This document shows positions 18,181 to 26,637 of a stretch of DNA of 64,000 nt, one piece after another. Each line of letters begins with the position of its first letter. Position 1 is the stretch's first letter. The notes beneath the pieces were generated by a model. That model was not told the origin of the DNA. It ran no database searches and saw nothing but the letters and a program-made list of their open reading frames with translations. Source of the stretch: Burkholderiales bacterium (GTDB lineage Bacteria > Pseudomonadota > Gammaproteobacteria > Burkholderiales > Casimicrobiaceae); contig JAEUPL010000005.1 in NCBI GenBank assembly GCA_016790165.1, positions 124,001 to 188,000 on the forward strand, in the 5' to 3' direction. A program made the position numbers and the translations under genes.

Positions 18181-18669
18181 CTACTTAGGTATTCCCAGAT
18201 TCGAGAGTTCGTCGGCGCGTTCGTTGCCCGGGTCGCCCGCGTGGCCCTTGACCCAGCGCCACGTCACGTCGTGCTGCGCGGCGAGCGCGTCGAGCGTTTG
18301 CCAAAGATCGGCGTTCTTGACCGGCTTTTTGTCCGCGGTGCGCCAGCCATTGCGCTTCCAGCCGTGAATCCAGGTGTCGATGCCCTGCTTGACGTAGGTT
18401 GAATCAGTCCACAGCGTCACGCGGCAGCGCCGCTTGAGCGCGCGCAGCGCCTCAATCGCTGCCGTGAGCTCCATGCGATTGTTGGTCGTCATCGCCTCGC
18501 CACCGTGCAGCTCGCGCCGATGCTCGCCAGCGATCAGCAATACGCCCCAGCCCCCGGGGCCTGGGTTGCCTTTGCAGGCGCCGTCGGTGTAGATCACGAC
18601 GGCGGCGTCGGTGGCGTTGGCGGGATTCGTGGGCATGGATGTGGATGCAGCGGGCGGGCGTTGAGTCAT
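18181..18669 (-). CDS. rnhA: ribonuclease HI
   Basis: This enzyme degrades the RNA strand of RNA-DNA hybrids. The 162-residue protein has the four catalytic acidic residues in [32 protein letters not shown] and GNERADELS. The start at 18669 overlaps the methyltransferase stop as ATGA and gives an N-terminal extension of about 22 residues; the ATG at 18636 would give the classic length. The gene order gloB / methyltransferase / rnhA is common in betaproteobacteria. Confidence 0.96.
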   Translation of the reverse strand: MTQRPPAASTSMPTNPANATDAAVVIYTDGACKGNPGPGGWGVLLIAGEHRRELHGGEAMTTNNRMELTAAIEALRALKRRCRVTLWTDSTYVKQGIDTWIHGWKRNGWRTADKKPVKNADLWQTLDALAAQHDVTWRWVKGHAGDPGNERADELSNLGIPK

Positions 18670-19478
18670 GTGCGGTGGGGTGAATGGCGGGCGTGGCGCG
18701 CGTCGGTGGCCACGTGCTGCGGCGCTGGCGCCGGGGCGGGCGAGCGCGTGGGCAGCGGCGCGGACACACGCCGTCGACGCGAGCCGCGCGCCCAGTCCGG
18801 CCGGATCAAGCGCACGCCAGCCACGCGTTTCACGGCGTGCAGAAAATACACGCCACCAGCAAACGGCCACCAGCGCTCACCGGCGCGCGCCAGCCACTCG
18901 TTGCGTTCCAGGCTGCGCTCACTATGCGTCGGCGCGTTGAAGCAAGCCAGTCGCGCCGCGACGATATCGAAACCCAGCAGCGTGAGCCAATCCTTGGCGC
19001 GCGCCAGCGAGATGAATTCACTGCCCCACGGCCCTCGCCGATCACGGCCGAGGTAGCGCTTGATACCAAACATCGAGTAGGGATTGAAACCGGTCAGGAA
19101 GAGATGCCCCTCCGGCCGCAACACCCGATACGCCTCGCGCAGCACCTCGTGCGGCAAGGCCTGCGACTCGAGCGTATGCGGCAGCAGCACGACGTCGAAC
19201 TGGTTCTCGGCAAACGGCAATTGATCGGCCTCGGCAACGAGCTGCGCGGGCGTGTCCCACGCCATCGTGAAGCGATGCGTCACGCGGCTTGTTTGCATCA
19301 ACGGCGCCGCAGCAGCGCCCAGTTGCAGCGCATAAAATCCAAACAAATCGGGCAGCGTCTGATCGAACAGTTGCTGCTCACGCACGAGCACATAGCGACC
19401 GAGTGGCGTGGTTAGCCATTCGTCGAAAGACTCGCCATCGCTGTGGGGCGATGCAGACGTCGGGTGAGCAGGTTGCAT
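18666..19478 (-). CDS. class I SAM-dependent methyltransferase
   Basis: The 270-residue protein has a Methyltransf_11-like core: AEADQLPF followed by [11 protein letters not shown], then [15 protein letters not shown]. The glycine-rich SAM motif I is poorly conserved (the region near [13 protein letters not shown]). The C-terminus (last about 40 residues) is basic and Pro/Ala-rich, probably disordered. Its substrate is unknown. It is divergent from gloB and overlaps rnhA by 4 nt, an arrangement recurrent in related genomes. Confidence 0.85.
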   Translation of the reverse strand: MQPAHPTSASPHSDGESFDEWLTTPLGRYVLVREQQLFDQTLPDLFGFYALQLGAAAAPLMQTSRVTHRFTMAWDTPAQLVAEADQLPFAENQFDVVLLPHTLESQALPHEVLREAYRVLRPEGHLFLTGFNPYSMFGIKRYLGRDRRGPWGSEFISLARAKDWLTLLGFDIVAARLACFNAPTHSERSLERNEWLARAGERWWPFAGGVYFLHAVKRVAGVRLIRPDWARGSRRRRVSAPLPTRSPAPAPAPQHVATDARHARHSPHRT

Positions 19479-19631
19479 GGATTGCGATAACTGGCGGTTC
19501 GAAGCACTGCGCTCGGGTTGGCGCGAATCTCTGCGGTTGAAGGGTTCAATCGCCCACCCACCGCCGCCCCCTTGGGAGCAAGGGAACGCGACACCAAGGA
19601 GCGGCCGGGCTGCGCCGGCAACGATTCAAAC

Positions 19632-20480
19632 ATGACTTCAACGACGGTAACCTCTTCCCCCGCCGCCAGCTCCGCGCTCGAGATCGTCGCGATTCCCGCG
19701 TTTGACGATAACTATATCTGGGCGCTGATCCGTGGCACACAATGCGCCGTCGTGGACCCCGGAGACGCGGCGCCGGTCATGGCGTTTCTGCAGACGCGCG
19801 GGCTGTCGCTGTGCGCCATTCTGCTCACACACCACCACGGAGATCACACCGGTGGCGTTGCCGCGCTGACCGCGGCGTGGCACGTTCCAGTGTACGGTCC
19901 GGCGGACGATGCGATGCCGCACGTCACCCAGACCGTGCATGACAACACCTCGCTGCCGCTGCCGGCGCTCGGCATCAGCACCATTCATGTGCTGGCCGTG
20001 CCCGGCCACACCGCAACGCATATCGCGTGGTGGCTGGCTGACGCCGGACAGGGGGCGGGCTCGGTGTTCTGCGGCGACACGCTTTTCGCGGCGGGTTGCG
20101 GCAGGTTGCTCGGCGGCACCGCCGCGCAGTTGCATGCGTCGTTGCAGCGGTTGGCTGCGCTGCCCGGGAACACGGCGGTGTACTGCGCGCACGAATACAC
20201 GCTATCCAATCTGCGCTTCGCCCTCGCGGTCGAACCGGGCAATGCGGCACTCGTGGCGCGGGAGTTCGACGCCCAGGCAACCCGGGCGCGTGGCGAGGCC
20301 ACGGTGCCGTCGACGATCAGCCTGGAGCGCGACAGCAATCCGTTCCTGCGCTGCGATCAGGCCGAGGTGATCGCGAGCGCGCGGCGACACGCGCAGGCAG
20401 TTGGCAACCCACTGCCCACCGCTTCATGCGGCCTCGATGTCTTTACGACGTTGCGCGAATGGAAAAACAGCTTTCGCTAA
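19632..20480 (+). CDS. gloB: hydroxyacylglutathione hydrolase (glyoxalase II)
   Basis: This enzyme hydrolyses S-D-lactoylglutathione to D-lactate and glutathione in methylglyoxal detoxification. The 282-residue metallo-beta-lactamase fold has the metal motif THHHGDHTGG, a further His in PGHTATHI and Asp in FCGDTLF. The GloB-specific CAHEYTLSN and the C-terminal NPFLR are also present. The ATG at 19632 gives an N-terminal Ser/Thr-rich extension of about 20 residues before IVAIPAFDDNYIW, where many homologues start. Confidence 0.95.
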   Translation: MTSTTVTSSPAASSALEIVAIPAFDDNYIWALIRGTQCAVVDPGDAAPVMAFLQTRGLSLCAILLTHHHGDHTGGVAALTAAWHVPVYGPADDAMPHVTQTVHDNTSLPLPALGISTIHVLAVPGHTATHIAWWLADAGQGAGSVFCGDTLFAAGCGRLLGGTAAQLHASLQRLAALPGNTAVYCAHEYTLSNLRFALAVEPGNAALVAREFDAQATRARGEATVPSTISLERDSNPFLRCDQAEVIASARRHAQAVGNPLPTASCGLDVFTTLREWKNSFR

Positions 20481-20564
20481 CCTGCGTCACCGTTCGTTTT
20501 CATTTGACCGCGTGCCCGCAAATGAGTAGCATCGCGCGAAATTTTTAGCCTTCAGGGAGTGTGC

Positions 20565-22325
20565 GTGCCGCGCCTCAATTCTCGTCAGCACCCAGTCACC
20601 CGGTCTCACTGCTCTCGTTCTACTGATTCCGAATCGGCAACACTGTTGCCGTCATCTTTCCCTCCCCCGCTGCGCCATCCTCGCCTCCTCACGCTGGCCG
20701 TTGCAGTCGCATTGCTCGGCAGCGCGGCCCAAGCCACGACGGTCACGCAAAGCACGACGGTCACACCCGCCGCTGCACCGGGCACGACCCATCCGCCAGT
20801 CGCCATGCCGGCCGCAGCGCCTGCACCTGCCGAGGTAACCGGTGCGAGCGCCGCCGTGGCGGCGCCCGTGAATAGCGCAACGAGTGCACCCGTCGCCCCC
20901 GCGGCGGTCGTCACCGCGTCGAGCGCCGCCGAGCCGCCGCGTGAATCTTCGTTGATCGGTGTGGTCAGCGAGCTGCCCGTTGAGGCGCCGCCGACCGATC
21001 TGTGGGATCGGATTCGCGCTGGCTACACGATGCCGGATCTCGAGGATCCGCTCGTGGCGAAGTGGGAAAAGTTCTACGCTGATCGTCCCGATTACCTTGC
21101 CCGCATCGTCGACCGGTCGAGCAAGTACATGTTCTACATCGTCACCGAAATCGAGCGGCGTGGCATGCCTCTCGAGATTGCGTTGCTGCCGATGATCGAA
21201 AGCGCGTTCAATCCAGTCGCACATTCCTCGGCCAAGGCCGCCGGCATCTGGCAATTCATTCCGTCGACCGGCGTGAACTACGGCATGAAGCAGGACTGGT
21301 GGGCGGATTCGCGTCGCGACATCGTCGCCGCGACCAACGGCGCGCTGGAATACCTCAGTCGCCTCAACGGCATGTTCAACGACTGGCAACTCGCACTGGC
21401 CTCGTACAACTGGGGCGAAGGCTCGGTCGGTCGCGCCGTCGCGCGCGCCAAGGCCGCCGGCAAGGACGGGACCTACCTGAGCCTCGACATGCCCGCCGAG
21501 ACGCGCAACTATTTGCCCAAGCTGCAGGCGGTCAAGAACATCATTCGCAATCCGGCGGCGTACGGCGTCACCATCGCGAGCATCGCCAACGAGCCCTACT
21601 TCAAAACCATTACGCTCGCGCATCCGATTGATCTGAAGCGGGCAGCTCAACTGGCCGAAATGACTGAGGCCGAATTCGTGGCGCTGAACCCCGCGCACAA
21701 TCGGCCCGTCATCGGCGGTCGGGGTGAATTCCAGATGTTGCTGCCGGCCGACAAGGCGGATCACTTCCTTGCGCGTCTCGACGCCAACGAAAAGCCGCGC
21801 GTCTCATGGATGGCCTATCGCACGCGCACCGGGGATCGAATCGAGGCGCTCGCGCAACGCTTCGGCACGTCGGTGGCGGCGATCAAGTCGGTGAACGGCA
21901 TCCGCGCCGTCTCGCCGGTGCTGCCGGCCGGCTACAACCTGCTGGTACCTTCCGATGGTCCGTCAGACGAGGCGTTGGGCAGCATCCAGAACGCCGTGTT
22001 CACCAAGTTTCCCGAGTACGTGGCGCCGCGTAGCCACAAGGTGCGCCGTGGTGAAACCTTCGCCGGTATCGCCAAGCGTTACGGCGTCAAACCCGCGACG
22101 CTCGCGCAGTGGAACCGCATGAGCAAGCAGTCGGCGCGAGCAGGGCAAGTGCTGTATGTCAGCGGCCCGGCGCCAGTGCGTGCATCCGGCAAGGGCGGGC
22201 GTGTGATGTACGTGAAGAAAGGCGGCAAGACCGTTCGCGTCGTCAGCGGTCAGGCGAAGCGTGGCGCAGTGGCTAAAGCTGGCAAAGGCAAACCTGGCAA
22301 ACAGGTCGTCAAGCGGCGACGTTAG
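20565..22325 (+). CDS. mltD: membrane-bound lytic murein transglycosylase D-like, LysM domains
   Basis: This protein cleaves peptidoglycan glycan strands. A signal sequence (LLTLAVAVALLGSAAQA) is followed by an Ala/Pro/Thr-rich linker of about 90 residues. The SLT domain has the catalytic Glu in IESAFNPVAHSSAKAAG and then WQFIPSTG. Two LysM-like regions follow (YRTRTGDRIEALAQRFG and HKVRRGETFAGIAKRYG) with a Lys-rich tail. The GTG at 20565 is preferred because AGGGAG lies 5 nt upstream; a GTG at 20559 is also in frame. No lipobox Cys is seen. A terminator follows. Confidence 0.92.
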   Translation: MPRLNSRQHPVTRSHCSRSTDSESATLLPSSFPPPLRHPRLLTLAVAVALLGSAAQATTVTQSTTVTPAAAPGTTHPPVAMPAAAPAPAEVTGASAAVAAPVNSATSAPVAPAAVVTASSAAEPPRESSLIGVVSELPVEAPPTDLWDRIRAGYTMPDLEDPLVAKWEKFYADRPDYLARIVDRSSKYMFYIVTEIERRGMPLEIALLPMIESAFNPVAHSSAKAAGIWQFIPSTGVNYGMKQDWWADSRRDIVAATNGALEYLSRLNGMFNDWQLALASYNWGEGSVGRAVARAKAAGKDGTYLSLDMPAETRNYLPKLQAVKNIIRNPAAYGVTIASIANEPYFKTITLAHPIDLKRAAQLAEMTEAEFVALNPAHNRPVIGGRGEFQMLLPADKADHFLARLDANEKPRVSWMAYRTRTGDRIEALAQRFGTSVAAIKSVNGIRAVSPVLPAGYNLLVPSDGPSDEALGSIQNAVFTKFPEYVAPRSHKVRRGETFAGIAKRYGVKPATLAQWNRMSKQSARAGQVLYVSGPAPVRASGKGGRVMYVKKGGKTVRVVSGQAKRGAVAKAGKGKPGKQVVKRRR

Positions 22326-22345
22326 TTCACGTCATGGCGGTCAAC

Positions 22346-22380
22346 AAAAAGGCGCGTCCCGGACGCGCCTTTTCTTTTTT
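22346..22380 (+). terminator. rho-independent terminator after mltD
   Basis: The stem GGCGCGT / ACGCGCC with a CCCGG loop is extended by an A-run on the left and T-rich sequence TTTTCTTTTTT on the right. It begins 21 nt after the mltD stop. Confidence 0.85.
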
Positions 22381-22424
22381 CTGATCCTGATGACAAGCGA
22401 TCCACTTGACCGACATCGCACCGA

Positions 22425-22646
22425 TCAGTCGTCGTCGCCACGGCGGTCTTTGGTCGAATCGACATCCCGCATCGAGTCGCGCTGGCGGTCATCCAGTTGA
22501 CCGTTGCGCCGTTGCCGTGCGTCGGCGTGGGTGCCTGACTTGCGAAGCAGCGGGTGCGTCGCCAGCCGGTTTCGCGGCTTGCTCGCGGGCACCACAAGCG
22601 CCGGTTCGGTAGCCGGTGAAGTTTTCGGTGTTCGAGCTTTGGGCAT
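22425..22646 (-). CDS. small basic hypothetical protein
   Basis: A 73-residue protein begins MPKARTPKTS, is rich in Arg, Lys and Pro in the first half (KPRNRLATHPLLRKSGTH) and acidic at the end (DRRGDDD). The KPRN...LLRKSGTH stretch resembles short basic proteins annotated in many betaproteobacteria without known function; this is a recollection. The ATG at 22646 has GGAAA 8 nt upstream. It has no operon partner. Confidence 0.55.
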   Translation of the reverse strand: MPKARTPKTSPATEPALVVPASKPRNRLATHPLLRKSGTHADARQRRNGQLDDRQRDSMRDVDSTKDRRGDDD

Positions 22647-22791
22647 GATCATTTCCACGGCGGCGAATGAGCAAAAGCGGTTTCAAGTTCGATGCGTCTC
22701 CCATGCGACGCGACTGAGCCCACGCAGGCGGGCAACACAACGCCCCCTCGAATTGAATCAGACGCGAAACGAAGCGCGCCTGGCAGCAAAG

Positions 22792-22819
22792 AAAAACGGC
22801 GCGTTGCCGCGCCGTTTTT
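22792..22819. terminator. bidirectional rho-independent terminator
   Basis: The stem ACGGCGCG / CGCGCCGT with loop TTGC is flanked by AAAA and TTTT, so it can act on both strands. On the minus strand it lies 25 nt beyond the stop of the H1-like gene. Confidence 0.85.
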
Positions 22820-22843
22820 GCTGGGAAGAACAATCCGAGCGGA

Positions 22844-23230
22844 TTATTTCTTCTTGGCAGCTGCTTTCTTGGCAGGCTTCTTAGCTGCGGCTTTCTTGGC
22901 CGGCTTTTTAGCGGCTGCTTTCTTGGCAGGCTTCTTGGCGGCTGCTTTCTTGGCAGGCTTCTTAGCTGCGGCTTTCTTGGCCGGCTTTTTCGCTGCTGCT
23001 TTCTTGGCCGGCTTTTTCGCTGCTGCTTTCTTGGCAGGCTTCTTGGCTGCGGCTTTCTTGGCCGGCTTCTTGGCCGCGGCTTTCTTGGCCGGCTTCTTAG
23101 CAGCCGGCTTCTTCGCAGCGGCTTTCTTCGCCGCAGGCTTCTTGGCGGCCGGCTTCTTCGCAGCGGCTTTCTTCTTGGCCGGGGCCGGGGCTGCAGCCGC
23201 CGGGGCCGCCATCGTCATCATGTCGCTCAT
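22844..23230 (-). CDS. histone H1-like Lys/Ala/Pro repeat protein
   Basis: A 128-residue, extremely basic protein has a short Ala/Pro-rich head (MSDMMTMAAP) followed only by repeats of the PAKKAAAKK type to the end. It resembles the C-terminal tails of eukaryotic H1 and bacterial HctB/AlgP-type proteins, which bind DNA non-specifically. The coding DNA is a degenerate tandem array, with unit GCxGCTTTCTTGGCxGGCTT on the plus strand, and is prone to length change. The ATG at 23230 has AGGAG 7 nt upstream. A terminator follows the stop, and an AT-rich region lies upstream. Confidence 0.88.
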   Translation of the reverse strand: MSDMMTMAAPAAAAPAPAKKKAAAKKPAAKKPAAKKAAAKKPAAKKPAKKAAAKKPAKKAAAKKPAKKAAAKKPAKKAAAKKPAKKAAAKKPAKKAAAKKPAKKAAAKKPAKKAAAKKPAKKAAAKKK

Positions 23231-23548
23231 AGTGGTCTCCTAAGGTTGACTCTCACAGTTTGAACATCACTTGAGGTGATCCTTTGGGCCATTTCACACG
23301 CTGCCTACCGGTGCAAGAAAGCACAGAATTCAACGCGAGTTACAACGCAACACACCTCAGTGTCAGACGCGTTGCAAACGGTTCAAGGCACACGAACTTG
23401 TTTACAACACACACGTCTGATGTCGCGAATTCTAGCTTGATTTTTTTTGCTATCGCGATTATTCGCGCGCGCGATTTGTACGTGAGAAAAATTTCTGTTG
23501 TTTTGTTGCACAAAATTTTTGCGCGACGCGCGCTATCTGCGTTGCGAT
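23231..23548. other. AT-rich intergenic region upstream of the H1-like gene
   Basis: No credible gene is seen in these 318 bases. The stretch is markedly richer in A and T than its surroundings, with T-runs near 23442-23450 and A/T-rich blocks near 23489-23519. Self-complementary GC runs such as CGCGCGCGCG lie between them. It presumably carries the promoter of the H1-like gene at its left end. The right half may receive the 3' end of the lipoprotein gene. Confidence 0.5.
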
Positions 23549-23851
23549 TCAACACATCACGCGCGCCAGCGACGTCACGCGATCTGCGGCACGTCGATCA
23601 ATCACGCGCTCGCGTGCGATGCGATCTCCGAACTGCTCGCGTTCTCGAATGCGATGCGCGTGATCGCCATCGACGATCACTTTACTCAGCGCCCCGCGCT
23701 CCGCCGATGACACGGGGGGCGCCATTAGCGCGTACTTGGCGGGGACCAGCGGGCCTTTCTGGCCGCAACCGACGAGCAGAACCGCAGCGACCACAAGCGC
23801 CGCGCCAGCGCGACAACGCGATGCAACGCCACACGAAGAACGAGTACGCAT
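23549..23851 (-). CDS. small lipoprotein with GCGQKGP motif (LptM/YifL-like), extended C-terminus
   Basis: A signal peptide ends in the lipobox LLVGCGQKGPLVPAKY, the hallmark of the LptM/YifL family, which assists LptDE assembly in Enterobacteria. The 100-residue frame is longer than the usual 45-60. The extra C-terminal part (from about SSAERGAL onward) is Arg-rich and may be weakly constrained. The gene is divergent from cyaY as in many betaproteobacteria, but the lysA gene that usually follows is absent here. The start MRTRSSCG at 23851 was chosen by signal peptide position. Confidence 0.75.
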   Translation of the reverse strand: MRTRSSCGVASRCRAGAALVVAAVLLVGCGQKGPLVPAKYALMAPPVSSAERGALSKVIVDGDHAHRIREREQFGDRIARERVIDRRAADRVTSLARVMC

Positions 23852-23889
23852 AGACTTCAGCCCCGGGAAATTGCAATCAATCGTAGCAA

Positions 23890-24240
23890 ATGGACACGAC
23901 ACGCCACGCCGCATCTGACGCCTTGTCTGCTACAGAATTCAGCGCAATGGCCGACGATCTGCTTGAACACATCGCCGAAACCGTTGATACGGTCGAAGGC
24001 ATCGAGGATGCTTCTCTCAATCAGGGCGTGCTCGAGATTCACTGCGACAACGGCAGCCAGATTGTCGTGAACCGGCACGCACCGACACAGGAAATCTGGG
24101 TTGCCGCCAGGAGCGGCGGCTATCACTTTCGCCGTACGGCCGGTCGTTGGAGCGACACCCGCAGTGGTGAGACCCTCTCAGCTGCGCTCACGCGCGTGCT
24201 GGCGGAACAAACCGGCGCCACTGTCCGTTTTTGCGTTTGA
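23890..24240 (+). CDS. cyaY: frataxin-like iron-sulphur cluster protein CyaY
   Basis: This frataxin homologue modulates iron-sulphur cluster assembly. The 116-residue protein has an N-terminal acidic helix (FSAMADDLLEHIAETVD) and the beta-sheet motifs LEIHCDNGSQIVVNRHAP and EIWVAARSGGYHF typical of CyaY. The start is ATG at 23890; the ATG at 23947 (MADDLL) lacks the first helix. It lies opposite the LptM-like gene. Confidence 0.92.
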   Translation: MDTTRHAASDALSATEFSAMADDLLEHIAETVDTVEGIEDASLNQGVLEIHCDNGSQIVVNRHAPTQEIWVAARSGGYHFRRTAGRWSDTRSGETLSAALTRVLAEQTGATVRFCV

Positions 24241-24270
24241 GCTTCCCGGCGGGAGCGGCGCAGCCGCCGG

Positions 24271-25065
24271 TCACAATTCAAGCAGCACCGAATAGCCCCT
24301 GATCGCGCGCTTGTGCGCCTCGCATTGCGGATCAAGCTGCTTCACAATGGCCCAAAACCGACGCGAGTGATTGAACTCCAGGAGGTGAGCCAACTCATGC
24401 GCCACGACGTGACGCATGAGTGCCGGCGGCAACTGCAACAGGCGGAAATTCAACCGCACGCGACCATCACTGGTGCAACTGCCCCACATCGTACGCGCCC
24501 GACTCAGGGTGGCTGCTTTGAGCGGCAGGGACGCCGCTGAGGCCATCTGCATGGCCATCGCCGGGAGCTCGTGACGGGCGTGACGCATCAGCTCAGCGTC
24601 CAGCAGCGCGCGGTCGAGTTCGCCGCTGCGGGTGGTCACGATGCAGTGCCGCTCGGTGAGATCGACGCTGTCAAACAAACCTGCGCGCACTTCAACGGCC
24701 AGTTTTTCGCCACGATACAGCAGATGACCGCCATCGCGGTACTCAGTCAGCTGCGTCAGGCGCGCCCGTTGTCGCGCGAGTGCAGCAACGATCCACGACT
24801 CACGCTCCTGAATGGCGGCATCGATCTCGTAGAGTGGGGTCCAGTTTGGCGCCCGAATCAGCAGCCCGTCGGTCGTAATGACCAGCCCGATGGATTTGCG
24901 CCGCACGCGTTGCAGACGGAACGGGATGCCTGATGAGCTGACTCGCAATCGCTCATCGACCATCGATGGCGCGCTGCGACGTGACGGAACACGCGGGCGG
25001 CTGAGCGCCCCGGGCGACCGTGATGCCGGTGTTGGCGAGCCAAAAAACGCGTTCCAGAGGCCCAC
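24271..25065 (-). CDS. YgjP/DUF45-family zinc metallopeptidase-like protein
   Basis: A 264-residue protein has the zincin motif HELAHLLEFNHS near its C-terminus, followed by FWAIVKQLDP, and upstream RTMWGSCTSDGRVRLN. These are signatures of the YgjP (M48-like) family. Its natural substrate is not established. The first about 35 residues (Pro/Arg/Ser-rich) are poorly conserved in appearance, and an alternative ATG at 24963 (MVDERLRV) is possible. It is downstream of plsC with a gap of 8 nt. Confidence 0.85.
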   Translation of the reverse strand: MGLWNAFFGSPTPASRSPGALSRPRVPSRRSAPSMVDERLRVSSSGIPFRLQRVRRKSIGLVITTDGLLIRAPNWTPLYEIDAAIQERESWIVAALARQRARLTQLTEYRDGGHLLYRGEKLAVEVRAGLFDSVDLTERHCIVTTRSGELDRALLDAELMRHARHELPAMAMQMASAASLPLKAATLSRARTMWGSCTSDGRVRLNFRLLQLPPALMRHVVAHELAHLLEFNHSRRFWAIVKQLDPQCEAHKRAIRGYSVLLEL

Positions 25066-25073
25066 GCGGCGAA

Positions 25074-25814
25074 TCAGCGCGACGCGCTCGCCCGCGAATC
25101 GCCCAGCCGCGCGACTTCGGTCTCGATCACGCGCTCGATCTCCTCATTGAGATCGGTCAGGGCACGGCCCGCGGTCGAAATCGGCGGCAGGATAGACAGT
25201 GTCACCTTGCCGGGAAATTTCTTCCATGGGTGACGCGGCCAGCAGTATCCCGCGTTGTGCGCAATGGGCAGCACCGGCACCTCACAGCCGATGGCCAACC
25301 GTGCGCCTCCCGTCTTGTACTTGCCCCTGCTGCCCGCCTTGATGCGCGTCCCCTCGGGGAAAACGACGATGGTGAACCCGCGCTGATGCAGCCGCTCCTT
25401 GCCCTGCACAATCATCTGCTCCATCGCCTGCGCTCCCGCTTTGCGGTTGATGGTGATCGGCGAAGACAGCGCGAATCCCCAGCCAAAGAACGGCACCCAG
25501 AGCAGCTCCTTCTTGGCGACGAAACTGCCCGGCGCGAACATGGTTTCCAGCATCAGCGTCTCCCACGTGGAGGAGTGCTTGGAGAGGACGATGAACGGCG
25601 CTGACGGTCCAGACGGAATGTTTTCGCGGCCGATCACTTCGTAGTCAATGCGACAGAGGTGCTTGGCAAGCCAGATAAACAGTCCCGTGTACGACGCACA
25701 AAGCAGATTGCGTTGTCGGGGTGGCAACCAAAATGTGCCGCAAATGACCAGCGCATACAACGGTGTAAGCAGCAATTGCAGCAGGATGTACAGCGTGTTG
25801 CGTAACGCTTGCAT
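25074..25814 (-). CDS. plsC: 1-acyl-sn-glycerol-3-phosphate acyltransferase
   Basis: This enzyme transfers an acyl group to lysophosphatidic acid at the inner membrane. The 246-residue protein has an N-terminal hydrophobic segment (YILLQLLLTPLYALVI) and the PlsC motif II-III block FPEGTR. The catalytic motif I reads KHSSTWE, an HX4E in place of the common HX4D, as in a known subset of betaproteobacterial PlsC proteins. The gene sits 11 nt after gmhB in the glyQS-gmhB-plsC run. Confidence 0.92.
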   Translation of the reverse strand: MQALRNTLYILLQLLLTPLYALVICGTFWLPPRQRNLLCASYTGLFIWLAKHLCRIDYEVIGRENIPSGPSAPFIVLSKHSSTWETLMLETMFAPGSFVAKKELLWVPFFGWGFALSSPITINRKAGAQAMEQMIVQGKERLHQRGFTIVVFPEGTRIKAGSRGKYKTGGARLAIGCEVPVLPIAHNAGYCWPRHPWKKFPGKVTLSILPPISTAGRALTDLNEEIERVIETEVARLGDSRASASR

Positions 25815-25825
25815 GGCAACTCCGG

Positions 25826-26365
25826 TCAGGTGGTCGCGAGGATGTGATCGACGGCGCCAGCGAGGTGATCAAAAACCAGCGTCTTCTCGGGCAAATCGCC
25901 CCCGGCCAGCGTATGCGCGCCCTTGCCCGTAAGCACCAGCATGGGCTGCGCGCCGGCTGCAGCGGCAGCCTGCAGATCGCGCAACCCGTCACCGATACAC
26001 GGTACGCCAGCAAGCGGCACATTCAGCCGCTGCCCGATATCGAGGAACATCCCTGGCAATGGTTTGCGGCAACGGCAATCCACATCCCCCGAATGGGGGC
26101 AGTAATAAATCACGTCGATCCGCGCGCCTACCTGTTGCGCCGCCTTGAGCATCTTGGCGTGAATGGCGTTAAGCGCGTTCATGTCGAGCAGCCCGCGCTC
26201 AATGCCGGACTGATTTGTCGCCACCGCGACGTGATACCCCGCACCATTGAGCCGGGCAATCGCCTCCAGCGAGCCAGGAATGGGGCGCCATTCGTCGGGC
26301 GTCTTGATGAAACGCTCGCTGTCGAAGTTGATCGTCCCGTCGCGATCAAGGATGACGAGTTTCAT
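25826..26365 (-). CDS. gmhB: D-glycero-D-manno-heptose 1,7-bisphosphate 7-phosphatase
   Basis: This HAD-family phosphatase acts in LPS inner-core heptose synthesis. The 179-residue protein starts MKLVILDRDGTINFD (nucleophile Asp) and has ATNQSGI, the zinc-binding CPHSGDVDCRCRKP loop and IGDGLRDLQAA. The zinc loop separates GmhB from histidinol phosphatases. It is part of a minus-strand cluster with glyS upstream and plsC downstream. Confidence 0.93.
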   Translation of the reverse strand: MKLVILDRDGTINFDSERFIKTPDEWRPIPGSLEAIARLNGAGYHVAVATNQSGIERGLLDMNALNAIHAKMLKAAQQVGARIDVIYYCPHSGDVDCRCRKPLPGMFLDIGQRLNVPLAGVPCIGDGLRDLQAAAAAGAQPMLVLTGKGAHTLAGGDLPEKTLVFDHLAGAVDHILATT

Positions 26366-26382
26366 GCGTTGCTTGGAATCAG

Positions 26383-26637
26383 CTAGCGAAACGGAAAACT
26401 TTGCAGGCGGTCGGCGAAGCGTCGCATCGCATCATCCCCGCTGTACAGTGCAAGCAAACATACGCACAGCGACGCACACGCGACAAGCCCTGCGACCGCA
26501 AGCATGACATGACTTCCCTCGCGCCAGTTGGCGAAAATCGAATAGGCGATGACCAGCGCGAATATCCCCGGCACGAAGGCGCACAGCCATCGATACCCGC
26601 GAACGGGTGAATGCAAAAGCTTCTCGTGCAGCCTCAT
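26383..26637 (-). CDS. small two-helix membrane protein
   Basis: An 84-residue protein begins [18 protein letters not shown] and has two hydrophobic helices (about residues 20-36 and 44-64). Its ATG shares one base with the glyS stop codon (TGATG), so translation is probably coupled. It lies 17 nt before gmhB. No family is recognised. The position inside a conserved operon and the membrane pattern support a real gene. Confidence 0.7.
   Translation of the reverse strand: MRLHEKLLHSPVRGYRWLCAFVPGIFALVIAYSIFANWREGSHVMLAVAGLVACASLCVCLLALYSGDDAMRRFADRLQSFPFR

Noticed and set aside
22860-23190. Tandem repeats in the H1-like gene as a CRISPR array
   Set aside because: The units are about 20-24 nt, have no unique spacers and encode Lys/Ala repeats in frame.
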